This document shows, one piece after another, positions 45,893-55,076 of a stretch of 64,000 nt of DNA (position 1 is its first letter; the number at the start of each line of letters is the position of its first letter). The position numbers and the translations under genes were made by a program. The stretch comes from Acetobacteroides hydrogenigenes. Its GTDB lineage: Bacteria > Bacteroidota > Bacteroidia > Bacteroidales > ZOR0009. Below the pieces are notes generated by a model. It saw nothing but the letters and a program-made list of their open reading frames with translations, had not been told where the DNA came from and made no database searches. The DNA is taken from contig NZ_SLWB01000001.1 in the NCBI RefSeq assembly GCF_004340205.1, forward strand, positions 496,001 through 560,000, written 5' to 3'.

Positions 45893-47314
45893 ATGTTTTC
45901 ATATACAATTGACGAAAAGCTTCCCTACAAGGTGGCCGACCTATCGCTAGCCGATTTTGGCCGTAAGGAGATTGAAATTGCCGAAAAGGAAATGCCAGGA
46001 TTGATGGCTATCCGCAAAAAATACGAAGGTAAAAAGCCTTTAAAGGGAGCCCGCGTAATGGGATCGTTGCACATGACCATCCAAACCGCCGTGCTTATCG
46101 AAACCCTAGTTGACCTAGGTGCCGATGTACGCTGGTGCAGCTGCAACATCTTCTCGACTCAAGACCACGCCGCTGCTGCCATTGCCGCTGCTGGCGTTCC
46201 TGTATTTGCATGGAAGGGCGAGAGCCTCGAGGAGTACTGGTGGTGCACCGCACAGGCGCTATCGTTCCCCGGTGGTAAGGGTCCAAACCTCATCGTAGAC
46301 GATGGTGGCGATGCAACCCTGCTTATCCACAAGGGATACGCTGCCGAAAACGACGCCAAGGTGCTCGACTATACCCCAGGTAGCCACGAGGAGAGCGTTA
46401 TCCTCGATGCGCTTAAGCAAATCCTAAAGGATGACCACGGCAAGTGGCACCGCACCGTTGCCGAGTGGAAGGGCGTTTCGGAAGAAACCACCACCGGCGT
46501 TCACCGCCTATACCAGATGATGGAGCGCGGCGAGCTGCTGATCCCTGCCATCAACGTAAACGACTCGGTTACCAAGAGCAAGTTCGACAACCTTTACGGT
46601 TGCCGCGAATCGCTTGCTGATGGTATTAAGCGTGCTACCGACGTGATGATTGCCGGTAAGGTTGTGGTTGTTTGCGGATACGGCGACGTGGGTAAGGGTT
46701 GTGCTCGCTCTATGCGTGCATACGGTGCCCGCGTAATCGTTACCGAGATTGACCCAATTTGTGCTCTTCAGGCTGCAATGGAAGGCTTCGAGGTAAAAAC
46801 TACCGAGGATACCCTTGCAGAAGGAAACATCTACGTTACCACCACCGGTAACCGCGACATCATTACTGCCGAGCACATGGCTGGCATGAAGGATCAGACC
46901 ATCGTTTGCAACATTGGTCACTTCGATAACGAAATCCAAGTAGATCGCCTCAACAGCTGGGAAGGCATCCAAAAGATTAACATCAAGCCACAGGTTGACA
47001 AGTATGTTTACCCCGATGGGCACGCTATCTTCCTATTGGCAGAAGGCCGCTTGGTTAACCTAGGCTGTGCTACTGGTCACCCATCGTTCGTGATGAGCAA
47101 CTCGTTCACCAACCAAACCCTTGCTCAAATCGAGCTTTGGGAGAAAGATCTTAAGGTTGACGTTTACCGCCTACCAAAGCATCTCGACGAAGAGGTTGCT
47201 CGCCTACACCTCGAGCAGCTGGGCGTTAAGCTTACCACGCTTTCGAAAAAGCAGGCCGACTATATAGGCGTTAAGGTGGAAGGCCCTTACAAGCCCGAGC
47301 ACTACCGCTACTAG
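45893..47314 (+). CDS. ahcY: Adenosylhomocysteinase
   Basis: 473 residues. It has the substrate-binding domain ([22 protein letters not shown]), the NAD-binding Rossmann segment [10 protein letters not shown], and the conserved C-terminus ending in KPEHYRY. It splits S-adenosylhomocysteine into adenosine and homocysteine, relieving inhibition of methyltransferases. Single-gene unit. Confidence 0.97.
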   Translation: MFSYTIDEKLPYKVADLSLADFGRKEIEIAEKEMPGLMAIRKKYEGKKPLKGARVMGSLHMTIQTAVLIETLVDLGADVRWCSCNIFSTQDHAAAAIAAAGVPVFAWKGESLEEYWWCTAQALSFPGGKGPNLIVDDGGDATLLIHKGYAAENDAKVLDYTPGSHEESVILDALKQILKDDHGKWHRTVAEWKGVSEETTTGVHRLYQMMERGELLIPAINVNDSVTKSKFDNLYGCRESLADGIKRATDVMIAGKVVVVCGYGDVGKGCARSMRAYGARVIVTEIDPICALQAAMEGFEVKTTEDTLAEGNIYVTTTGNRDIITAEHMAGMKDQTIVCNIGHFDNEIQVDRLNSWEGIQKINIKPQVDKYVYPDGHAIFLLAEGRLVNLGCATGHPSFVMSNSFTNQTLAQIELWEKDLKVDVYRLPKHLDEEVARLHLEQLGVKLTTLSKKQADYIGVKVEGPYKPEHYRY

Positions 47315-47319
47315 GAACA

Positions 47320-47374
47320 GAAGTTATTCGGAATTTATTCTGAAGTTAAACGGAAGTTATACCGAATCGCACGA
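47320..47374. repeat. Short tandem array, about 5 units of 11 bp
   Basis: The units GAAGTTATTCG, GAATTTATTCT, GAAGTTAAACG, GAAGTTATACC and GAATCGCACGA start at 47320, 47331, 47342, 47353 and 47364. It begins 6 bp after the ahcY stop codon. Confidence 0.65.
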
Positions 47375-47382
47375 TAATAAGA

Positions 47383-47416
47383 AAGAGGCTCTATTATAAT
47401 GGAGCCTCTTCTTTTA
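47383..47416 (+). terminator. Terminator of ahcY
   Basis: Stem AAGAGGCTC/GAGCCTCTT with a 10-nt AT-rich loop and a T-rich tail. It probably works on both strands for the convergent genes ahcY and the TOPRIM gene. Confidence 0.8.
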
Positions 47417-47454
47417 TTTATATACTTATATTTATATACTTATCCTAAATCATC

Positions 47455-48081
47455 CTATCCAAACAGTTCCCTTAGCCACTCCACAAATTCGTAGCCAAGG
47501 TCTGAGTTGGTATCGAGGTAGCTGTGCGTAATGGCAACCCCGATGGGCATGCCTGGGCTATCCTGCCATGCCAGCCAGGTATGCAGCAACGACTTTGCCC
47601 GATGCACATGCTTGTAGCCGTTAATGCGCTCCATCTCGAGCCTATCGAGGGTACGCTCGGCCTCGGGCAGGAGCAAATCTCCTTCGGGAATCAGGTACTT
47701 CAGAAAATCCTCGAGCATCCCGCTAGAGGCATTATCGGGCATTAGCCAGATGCCAACAACAGGCAGCCCTCTCTGACGAAGAATAGTACCTCCCCTCATC
47801 GGCTTATCGGGAAGTTCGTAGCCAGCCTTCTCCAGTCTTCCTCGAACCTCGCTCCAGCGCCTGTCAATCTCCTCATCCGCATCAAGAATCATCCCCAACG
47901 TTTCTAAAGATGAAGTCTTAAGCCAAACGCCAATGCTCTTTAAAAGATTGCTTACACCACGATTGTCAACCACCTCGAAGGTTACAGGAAGATGGTGCTT
48001 GCTGCACAACGCCAAGATAACGTGCTGATCGTCGCTTCCCTCAACGAGCAGCTTTCTACTTGCCTTTGTCCTAGTATCCAT
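47455..48081 (-). CDS. DUF3226 (TOPRIM-like) protein paired with AAA ATPase
   Basis: 208 residues. LLVEGSDDQHVI gives the TOPRIM glutamate (E14), and GMILDADEE the DxD acidic pair (D67, D69). WLMPDNASSGMLEDFL is a DUF3226/DUF4435-type motif. A TOPRIM fold with these acids suggests a metal-dependent nuclease. It starts 15 bp after the ATPase gene, so the two form an operon. The arrangement resembles an OLD-family nuclease split into separate ATPase and TOPRIM proteins, and is analogous to the ATPase-TOPRIM pair of PARIS. Defence is inference. Confidence 0.75.
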   Translation of the reverse strand: MDTRTKASRKLLVEGSDDQHVILALCSKHHLPVTFEVVDNRGVSNLLKSIGVWLKTSSLETLGMILDADEEIDRRWSEVRGRLEKAGYELPDKPMRGGTILRQRGLPVVGIWLMPDNASSGMLEDFLKYLIPEGDLLLPEAERTLDRLEMERINGYKHVHRAKSLLHTWLAWQDSPGMPIGVAITHSYLDTNSDLGYEFVEWLRELFG

Positions 48082-48096
48082 ACCAGCAAAACTTTT

Positions 48097-49128
48097 CTAA
48101 CGAAGGTTGATACGCTGCTCGGTGGCAATTCGCATCTCTTCGGGGTCAAACTCCACCTGAACAATCTTTCCATCCTTATTGTCGAGACGAATGAGCTTTC
48201 CATCGTTAATGTGCACATCGTCGTTAAGCAGCTGCTCAAAGGTATTTATGCAGTCGTTGCTATGAGTTGTTGCAAACACCTGCACATCGAGCTTGTTGGC
48301 CATGCTAAATATCACCTCCCACAGCTTATGCTGAACGCGATAGTGAAGCCCATTCTCAAACTCGTCAACAAGTAGAACTCCATTAATGCAGTTTACCAGC
48401 GCCAGCACAATAGAAAGCACCCGGTTAATTCCATCTCCCATCCCCGACAAAGGGACTATACCATCGCGTCCTTTTAGCTTTACGACAGGCTTTCGGTAGC
48501 CCGAGGCATCTATCTGAATAAAGGCCAAACGCTCTATGTTTGGATCAACAATTCGGAGCGCCTCTATGGTAAAATTCTCCTTTTCGGTAAGGATAATCTG
48601 ATCCCATAGCTGCTCGTTGAGCCTATAGTTGGTGCTGGTTCGCACCAGCTGAAATGGGTAGGATGGTTTTATGTTACAGTAAAAGCGCGAGGGATGATCG
48701 ATAAAAAGAGGCATAATTGCCTTTTGACCTGCATTAGCAACCTCTAACCCTAATGCGTGCTGATTCCCCATCTCCACAACACGAATGGATAGGCTGCTAT
48801 CCACACCTTCACTACCACTAGCCGAAATGGCAATGCTGTTTTCCACATCGTCAACAGCAACCAACCTATCGTAAAAAAGCGACGACAGCGATTTCAGGTT
48901 AAAAGCCGTATTATCGTTATCGGATTCGGGTCGGTAGTATTCGCCCCTTTCCGAGAGCAGCTTAAATATCCAACCAACCTCACCTTGGCTTACCAAAAGC
49001 GAAATAGCCTCGAGCAATGTCGATTTCCCCGTATTATTTTCCCCTGTAATAAGGTTTACATGCGAAAACTGGTCAACCTTCAGGAATTTAAGGCACCTAT
49101 AGTTTCTTACCAAAATAGACGAAAGCAT
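48097..49128 (-). CDS. OLD-like AAA family ATPase
   Basis: About 343 residues from the ATG at 49128; an in-frame start 21 codons upstream would contain the promoter -7 box. Walker A is GENNTGKST (29-37), an ABC-like signature lies in PLSGMGDGINR (226-236), Walker B in VLLVDEFENG (251-260) and the switch His in TTHSND (H289). This is the AAA_15/AAA_21 layout of OLD-type ABC ATPases, without a TOPRIM domain of its own; that is supplied by the next gene. No coiled-coil of SMC length is present. Confidence 0.8.
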   Translation of the reverse strand: MLSSILVRNYRCLKFLKVDQFSHVNLITGENNTGKSTLLEAISLLVSQGEVGWIFKLLSERGEYYRPESDNDNTAFNLKSLSSLFYDRLVAVDDVENSIAISASGSEGVDSSLSIRVVEMGNQHALGLEVANAGQKAIMPLFIDHPSRFYCNIKPSYPFQLVRTSTNYRLNEQLWDQIILTEKENFTIEALRIVDPNIERLAFIQIDASGYRKPVVKLKGRDGIVPLSGMGDGINRVLSIVLALVNCINGVLLVDEFENGLHYRVQHKLWEVIFSMANKLDVQVFATTHSNDCINTFEQLLNDDVHINDGKLIRLDNKDGKIVQVEFDPEEMRIATEQRINLR

Positions 49129-49150
49129 GCTACATATTTTTGGTTTATAA

Positions 49151-49158
49151 CAAAGATA
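49151..49158 (-). promoter_or_regulatory. Promoter -7 element for the ATPase-TOPRIM pair
   Basis: TATCTTTG on the minus strand, 23 bp upstream of the ATPase ATG. Confidence 0.5.
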
Positions 49159-49297
49159 GCCATTTGCATCCCGCTTTGTACTCCAATCCACATTTCCTAA
49201 CGCAAAAGATTGAGGCTACGACTCAAAATAATGCGTAAAAATATCGGTTTACTGGATTGTTTATGCTAAATTTAGGGCAGTACCAATACCTACGAAT

Positions 49298-50065
49298 ATG
49301 ACTAATGAACAAGAAAATATTGAAATCTCGTACCTAACAACCCAAGGGAAAGAATTCAAGAGCGATTTTATTCTGACAAGCGCCTTAGACGAAGCCTTTG
49401 AATTTGCCTTTGCGCACACCGTTGGCAAGAAGAAGAACTTGGCGTCGTTATTTTGGGGATCCAACAAACAGCAAAATGTAGCCGATTTTGCGAAAGCATT
49501 CAGAGGCAAGCTGTGTGAGATTGGAATGAAGAAATACTTAGACATGAACGGGGTATCTGTACGACATCCCAAAGGCATAGAGTGGGAAGCCGACAAGTAC
49601 GAAAACTTTGAGCTTTTGGTAAATCACAACAAGCGCCTTTTAGTAAAAGCGATTCCATACTACTCAAACCTGCTACTTCTCGACACAGAGTTCTGGAATG
49701 CGGATGCCAGCTACGGAAATGGAAAGAAGCATCGTATCCAGTACGACTACTTTGTGCTTACCCGCATCAAACCAGGAGTAATTCACCTTTTTGAGAACTT
49801 TAAGCTCTCAAAAAATCAGGAGATCAATAAAGAACAAATAAAGAAGATTGTTTTTGCCCCCTCGTTCAAATTCGAGGTTACCGGATATCTTACCAAGGAG
49901 GAGATTATTCAGCTAAAGAATAATGGCCAGATACTACCTGCAGGTGCCATTGTTAATGGGAATAAGCGGCTAGAGCACGAGTACTACTACTGCCAAGCTG
50001 GCGACCTTAACAGGCCCAGCCTGCTAATCGACCACATCAAGTATCTTGATCTGCAAGAAATATAA
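49298..50065 (+). CDS. Hypothetical protein, possible PD-(D/E)XK nuclease-like fold
   Basis: 255 residues, no signal peptide or membrane segment. The central part (AFRGKLCEIGMKKYLDMNG, then NFELLVNHNKRLLVKAIP) has the helix-strand-strand pattern of restriction-endonuclease folds: a strand with an acidic residue (E105 or E102) and a following strand ending in V-K (K117). The usual second acid two residues before the Lys is Leu115, so the site is non-canonical. It is transcribed away from the ATPase-TOPRIM pair with 169 bp between start codons. Not firmly assigned. Confidence 0.55.
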   Translation: MTNEQENIEISYLTTQGKEFKSDFILTSALDEAFEFAFAHTVGKKKNLASLFWGSNKQQNVADFAKAFRGKLCEIGMKKYLDMNGVSVRHPKGIEWEADKYENFELLVNHNKRLLVKAIPYYSNLLLLDTEFWNADASYGNGKKHRIQYDYFVLTRIKPGVIHLFENFKLSKNQEINKEQIKKIVFAPSFKFEVTGYLTKEEIIQLKNNGQILPAGAIVNGNKRLEHEYYYCQAGDLNRPSLLIDHIKYLDLQEI

Positions 50066-50070
50066 TTACA

Positions 50071-50106
50071 AACAAAAGGGCTTCCGTAAACGGAAGCCCT
50101 TTTGTT
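50071..50106. terminator. Bidirectional terminator
   Basis: Perfect 17-bp arms (50071-50087, 50090-50106) around AA, between the convergent nuclease-like gene and the CyuA-like gene; core GGGCTTCCGT/ACGGAAGCCC. Confidence 0.9.
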
Positions 50107-50124
50107 ATATGAAGCATAGTACTA

Positions 50125-51417
50125 CTACTTCTTAAGCATCAAGTCAAGAATCATCTTGTCGGTTTCCCTCATTCCATCGGCACCCAACTCTGCAAGATTA
50201 TCGATGGATGTTTCTACATCATCAGTAACAATTCCATCGGTTTCCTGAATGCAGATATTGTCCAATGCCAACAGGGCAGCATTTACAGCAGCAGACACAC
50301 CCGAAGAAACTTTTAGCGAACAGCCCACCTTGGCTCCGTCGCAAATCATTCCAGTTAGGTTTCCAATCATATTCTTGATAGCGTAGGTCATCTGCTCGTA
50401 CGATCCTCCAAAGAGGTAAACAATACCGCACGACGAGGCCATTGCCGCTACAGAAACACCACAAAGCGCCGAGAGACGCCCAAGTTTCGACTTAATATGA
50501 ATAGAAACAAGGTTGCTAATCACTAAAGCACGAGCCAACTCATCTCTAGACGAATTCAACTTTTCGGCAGTAGCAACCACCGGAAGCATAACGGTTATTC
50601 CTTGATTTCCGCTACCCGAATTGCTCATTGCAGGAAGCTGATTTCCGGCCATTCGGGCATCCGAGGCGGCCGTAGTTACCGCAATGGCATGGGTAAGCAG
50701 GTCGTCCTTTAGCATGTTTGCATCCATCTTACTCTTCATGCACTTACCAACCTTAAGGCCATAATCGCCGCGCAATCCCTCGTCGGAAATACGCTTGTTC
50801 ATCACTCCTCCTTCCAATATGAACTCAATCTCTTCCAGAGGTGCCGTAGTAGCATATTCGTGGATCAGTTTTACAGAAATTGCAGGAGCAAGAGAAACGG
50901 CATCAGAATTTATTTGGGATGGAAGAATAGTCTCCAAACTACCCTCAAGAAGTTCTTCATTACGCTTTACCAACACAATATTGCTATGTGCGCCCTTAAT
51001 GTATGCGCTACCCGTCTGATCGCCTTTACGACAGATGGCCTCTACGTACAGTTTATCGATACCATCCTTAACGCCTATAGTGACATGCTTCGAACCAACA
51101 TAGGTCTTTGCAGTTTCTACGATATCTGGGGTTAAGCCAACAAGTAGTTCCAGCAGCATAGAAGAATTGCCATAGTGCGCACCCAATGCAGCAGCTATAT
51201 GTAACCCAACCATTCCTGTTCCAGGAACGCCAACCCCCATTCCATTTTTAAGGATATTAGGACTAACGAATACTTCAACAGCATCAGGGAGTTCACCTAA
51301 AGCCTCCCTAGCCTTAGCAACAGCAAGCGAAACTGCAATTGGTTCTGTACATCCGAGAGCAGGAACTACTTCCGTCTTCAACAAGCAGAGAAGATGCTCC
51401 CTTACAGTTTTTTCCAT
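50125..51417 (-). CDS. L-cysteine desulfidase family protein (CyuA/YhaM)
   Basis: 430 residues. VPALGCTEPIAVSLAVAKA at the N-terminus, NSGSGNQGITVMLPV in the middle and a later GCSLKVSSGVSAAVNAALLA carry the cysteines and glycine-rich turns of the UPF0597/serine-dehydratase-alpha-like family. The characterised relative breaks L-cysteine into pyruvate, ammonia and sulfide using an Fe-S cluster. It is divergent from an AbgT-type transporter, a plausible uptake-catabolism pairing. Confidence 0.85.
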   Translation of the reverse strand: MEKTVREHLLCLLKTEVVPALGCTEPIAVSLAVAKAREALGELPDAVEVFVSPNILKNGMGVGVPGTGMVGLHIAAALGAHYGNSSMLLELLVGLTPDIVETAKTYVGSKHVTIGVKDGIDKLYVEAICRKGDQTGSAYIKGAHSNIVLVKRNEELLEGSLETILPSQINSDAVSLAPAISVKLIHEYATTAPLEEIEFILEGGVMNKRISDEGLRGDYGLKVGKCMKSKMDANMLKDDLLTHAIAVTTAASDARMAGNQLPAMSNSGSGNQGITVMLPVVATAEKLNSSRDELARALVISNLVSIHIKSKLGRLSALCGVSVAAMASSCGIVYLFGGSYEQMTYAIKNMIGNLTGMICDGAKVGCSLKVSSGVSAAVNAALLALDNICIQETDGIVTDDVETSIDNLAELGADGMRETDKMILDLMLKK

Positions 51418-51737
51418 GGTTTTAGTTTTAGAGTCAAATAAGTCGCACCAAATATAGTGATTGTTACCTTCATATAGGTATGAAAATATGACTACTCAAA
51501 GGGAACGCCCATACAAGTTTAAGACGTTATATGTAATAGATAATTAAACATTTACAAAAAATAATCACATTACAACAAAGGCTACACAAGCGAATAATCA
51601 CTAAATAGTTTCCATATTTAACATGTTTTTCACATATCGCGTTCATCAAGCGATTGCAAAGTAGCAGTTTTCCTTTTCTTTGCGCCCATAAATGATTGCA
51701 CGTTTGGACCATTTAACAACTAAAACAAGCACTTTTA
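51418..51737. other. Divergent control region between cyuA-like and abgT-like genes
   Basis: 320 bp. On the minus strand TATATTTG (51456-51449) is a -7 match, 32 bp before the cyuA-like start. An inverted repeat TTCATA-TAGG-TATGAA at 51471-51486 lies 15 bp further upstream and could be an operator. No gene is seen. Confidence 0.5.
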
Positions 51738-53273
51738 ATGAGTACCTCTGTTCAAAAAGCTTCGCTATTCAACCGATTCTTGGATAGCGTAGAAAGAGTG
51801 GGAAACAAACTCCCCCACCCGGCAACATTGTTTGCCTTAATGGCCCTTTTAATTGTACTTCTATCGGCCGTAGCTGCCACATTGGGGCTTACAGCAGAAC
51901 ATCCTGTAACCGGAGAGATTGTAAAGGTAAAGAACCTTCTCACCAGCGATGGAATCCGATGGATTTGGACTAATGTAGAAAAGAACTTTGTTGATTTTCC
52001 TCCATTAGGATTAGTACTAGTAGTAATGGTTGGTATCGGGGTATCCGAGGGATCTGGGCTATTTACAGTTCTGGTTCGGCAGCTAGTATTGGGAGCGCCT
52101 AAGCGTTTGATTACAGCAGCCATTATCGTAGCGGGAATATTCTCACACCTTGCTTCAGAAGCCGGCTACGTAATACTAATTCCCCTTGGTGCCATGATAT
52201 TTCATGCCATCGGACGCCATCCTATGGCAGGTTTTGCGGCAGCCTTTTGCGGTGTAAGTGCAGGATTCGGGTCTAACTTCCTAATTGGCTCTGTCGACCC
52301 TATTCTTGCAGGACTTTCTACCTCAGCAGCCAACATCATTGACCCTTCCATAATGGTAAACCCAATGGTAAACTACTTCTTCATGGTAGCATCTGCTATC
52401 ATGGTTGTTGTAGTTGGTACTTTTGTTACCGAAAAGATTGTTGAACCTCGTTTAGGAACTTACACAGGAGAGCTTCAACCGCTCGAAATTGAAAAACTCA
52501 GCGAACGCGAGAAGAAAGGGCTACGCTGGGCTGGATGGGGAGCATTAGCAATATGCGGACTGCTTGCTTGGTCTATCATTCCTGAAGATGGTCTTTTACG
52601 CGATCCTGAAACAGGAGGAATACTACACTCCCCTTTCTTCAAAGGTATTGTGGTCGCTATCTTCCTAATCTTCTTTGTTCCAGGACTCATCTACGGAATC
52701 ATTACAGGTAGTATCAAAAACGACAAGGATGTAGTTAAGCACATGACCCACTCTATGAAAGGCATGGGTGGTTACATTGTATTGGTATTTTTTGCTGCGC
52801 AGTTTGTATACTTCTTCAAAGAGAGCAACCTCGGCATAGTATTGGCAATTAATGGCGCCGCATGGCTAAAATCAATAGGACTCACTGGAATTCCTCTGAT
52901 TATTGGGTTTGTGCTGCTATCGGCCTTCATCAACCTATTCATGGGTAGCGCCTCTGCAAAGTGGGCAATCATGGCCCCTGTGTTTGTGCCAATGTTTATG
53001 TTGCTCAACTACCATCCAGGTGTTGCACAAGCAGCCTTCCGAATTGGAGACTCGGTAACAAACGTAATTACTCCAATGATGAGCTACTTTGCCCTTATTG
53101 TTACATTCTCGCAGAAATACGATGAACGATACGGAATAGGCACCATAATATCGATGATGCTACCATTCACAATAATTTTCTTGTTGGTGTGGATTGTTAT
53201 AATATCTATTTGGTATTTAACAGGTTTCCCTCTTGGCCTTGATGGACCAATCTACCTAAAAGCAGGAATTTAG
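51738..53273 (+). CDS. AbgT family transporter
   Basis: 511 residues with about eleven to twelve membrane helices. It starts in AbgT style (NRFLDSVERVGNKLPHPATLFALMA) and has the SKWAxMAPVFVPM-type segment (GSASAKWAIMAPVFVPMFML). Relatives import p-aminobenzoyl-glutamate or export sulfonamides. Divergent with the cysteine desulfidase-like gene. The folate enzyme formyl-THF ligase is also nearby, but on another transcript. Confidence 0.9.
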   Translation: MSTSVQKASLFNRFLDSVERVGNKLPHPATLFALMALLIVLLSAVAATLGLTAEHPVTGEIVKVKNLLTSDGIRWIWTNVEKNFVDFPPLGLVLVVMVGIGVSEGSGLFTVLVRQLVLGAPKRLITAAIIVAGIFSHLASEAGYVILIPLGAMIFHAIGRHPMAGFAAAFCGVSAGFGSNFLIGSVDPILAGLSTSAANIIDPSIMVNPMVNYFFMVASAIMVVVVGTFVTEKIVEPRLGTYTGELQPLEIEKLSEREKKGLRWAGWGALAICGLLAWSIIPEDGLLRDPETGGILHSPFFKGIVVAIFLIFFVPGLIYGIITGSIKNDKDVVKHMTHSMKGMGGYIVLVFFAAQFVYFFKESNLGIVLAINGAAWLKSIGLTGIPLIIGFVLLSAFINLFMGSASAKWAIMAPVFVPMFMLLNYHPGVAQAAFRIGDSVTNVITPMMSYFALIVTFSQKYDERYGIGTIISMMLPFTIIFLLVWIVIISIWYLTGFPLGLDGPIYLKAGI

Positions 53274-53316
53274 TCGTACTATAAAATCGTATTAAAAGTC
53301 CGAACAATCATAAAAG

Positions 53317-53345
53317 AAATAGGCTGCACTTGAGGCAGCCTATTT
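53317..53345. terminator. Bidirectional terminator
   Basis: Arms AAATAGGCTGC/GCAGCCTATTT with a 7-nt loop between the convergent abgT-like gene and fhs. Confidence 0.88.
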
Positions 53346-53365
53346 ACTTTTTCTATAAGGACGAT

Positions 53366-55036
53366 CTAAAATAGTCCAGAGATATTGCCATTGCTATCAA
53401 TGTCGATATTATTAGACGCAGGCTCTTCGGGTAAGCCTGGCATACGCATCATTTCGCCTGTAATTGGTACAACGAAACCTGCACCAGCGGCAATTTCGAT
53501 ATCTCTAACGGTGATGGTAAAATTCTTTGGTCTACCAAGCATGTTTGGATTGTCAGAAAGCGATTTTTGCGTTTTAGCCATACAAACAGGCAGATGGTTC
53601 AATCCTAGAGAAGCAATCTTCTTTAGGGCTGACTTCGCTTTTGGCTGGTAGTCGACGCCATCAGCACCGTATATTCGAGTCGAAATAGTCGATATTTTAT
53701 TTTCGATGCTTTCGTTCCAATCGTATAGAGGCTGAAATTGCGTGTTGCATGCTTCTGCTATTTCGACAACAGCCTTAGCCAACTCCAACGCACCATTGCC
53801 ACCCTCAGCCCACACGTTAGCCTCGTAGGCCATAACACCATGACGCTTGCATACCTCAACAATAGCGGCCATATCTTCGGGCGTATCGTTGGTAAACTTG
53901 TTGATGGCTACAACCGGAGTTATATTGAAGAGTTTTGCATTCTCGATATGCTTCTCAAGGTTCTCTAGCCCCTTCTTCAGCGCTTCAACATTTGAACTAC
54001 CAACCTCCTTAAGCGATAAGCCTCCATGATACTTAAGCGCACGTGTAGTAGCGACTAGCACCACTGCAACAGGAGATAACCCTGCATACTTAGCCTTTAT
54101 ATCTAGAAACTTTTCGCCACCAAGATCGAAACCAAACCCTGCCTCAGTGACAACATAGTCGGATAGCGACATTCCCATTTTGGTTGCCACCAGCGTGTTG
54201 GTTCCTTGGGCAATATTGGCAAAAGGACCTCCATGGATAAGCGCAGGTGTTCCTTCGAGGGTTTGAACCAGGTTTGGCTTAATGGCATCCTTAAGAAGGG
54301 CCGCCATAGCCCCATGTGCGTTAAGATCGCGCGCATAAATAGGCTTACCATCGAAGGTAAACCCCACAAAGATGTTACCTAACTTTTCCTTTAAATCGGC
54401 GATATTCTTTGATAGGCAAAGTATTGCCATAACCTCCGATGCAGCTGTAATGTCGAATCCGGTTTCGCGGGGAACCCCATTTGCGGTGCCACCCAATCCG
54501 ATTACGGTATCGCGAAGCGAGCGGTCGTTCATGTCCATAACACGCTTCCACGCTATGGTTCGGGGATCGAGGTTCAGGTTATGCTTTTTACTCTGAAGAT
54601 TGTTGTCGATTAAAGCAGCAAGCAGGTTGTGCGCCTTTTCAACAGCCGCAAAATCACCAGTAAAGTGTAGGTTGATATCTTCCATTGGGATAACCTGCGA
54701 GTATCCGCCACCAGTTGCACCGCCCTTAATTCCAAATACAGGACCAAGCGAAGGCTCACGAAGCACCACAGCAGTTTGCTTTCCGATTTTATTCATCGCC
54801 ATTGCCAAACCAATAGAGGTGGTTGTCTTTCCCTCACCTGCGGGAGTTGGCGAGATTGCTGAAACAAGAATAAGCTTTGCCTTCTTTACCTTATCCTCGT
54901 CTATCAAGCTAAGCGGAAGCTTTGCCTTATACTTCCCGTAAAGTTCAAGATCGTCAGCCGACACGTTAAGCCTCTTTGCAATCTCAACAATCGGTTCGAT
55001 TGCCGCCTCCTGGGCTATTTCAATGTCTCTCTTCAT
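53366..55036 (-). CDS. fhs: Formate--tetrahydrofolate ligase
   Basis: 556 residues from the ATG at 55036 (MKRDIEIAQEAAIEPI). The P-loop TPAGEGKTTTSIGL and the long conserved TIAWKRVMDMNDRSLRD and FDITAASEVMAILCL segments are diagnostic. It makes 10-formyl-THF from formate and ATP, feeding purine synthesis. Another ATG ten codons upstream is possible but the family starts here. Confidence 0.96.
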   Translation of the reverse strand: MKRDIEIAQEAAIEPIVEIAKRLNVSADDLELYGKYKAKLPLSLIDEDKVKKAKLILVSAISPTPAGEGKTTTSIGLAMAMNKIGKQTAVVLREPSLGPVFGIKGGATGGGYSQVIPMEDINLHFTGDFAAVEKAHNLLAALIDNNLQSKKHNLNLDPRTIAWKRVMDMNDRSLRDTVIGLGGTANGVPRETGFDITAASEVMAILCLSKNIADLKEKLGNIFVGFTFDGKPIYARDLNAHGAMAALLKDAIKPNLVQTLEGTPALIHGGPFANIAQGTNTLVATKMGMSLSDYVVTEAGFGFDLGGEKFLDIKAKYAGLSPVAVVLVATTRALKYHGGLSLKEVGSSNVEALKKGLENLEKHIENAKLFNITPVVAINKFTNDTPEDMAAIVEVCKRHGVMAYEANVWAEGGNGALELAKAVVEIAEACNTQFQPLYDWNESIENKISTISTRIYGADGVDYQPKAKSALKKIASLGLNHLPVCMAKTQKSLSDNPNMLGRPKNFTITVRDIEIAAGAGFVVPITGEMMRMPGLPEEPASNNIDIDSNGNISGLF

Positions 55037-55076
55037 TATGCTATTTTTTAAAATTATCAGCGACATTCAGCTAAAG

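Noticed and set aside
46508-47023. 171-codon minus-strand frame inside ahcY
   Set aside because: Antisense to a fully conserved enzyme gene in codon-aligned phase; an artefact of G+C-rich third positions.
45893-47314. SAM or SAH riboswitch ahead of ahcY
   Set aside because: The 300 bp before ahcY show no recognisable conserved SAH or SAM aptamer core; only the repeat array and unstructured sequence were seen.
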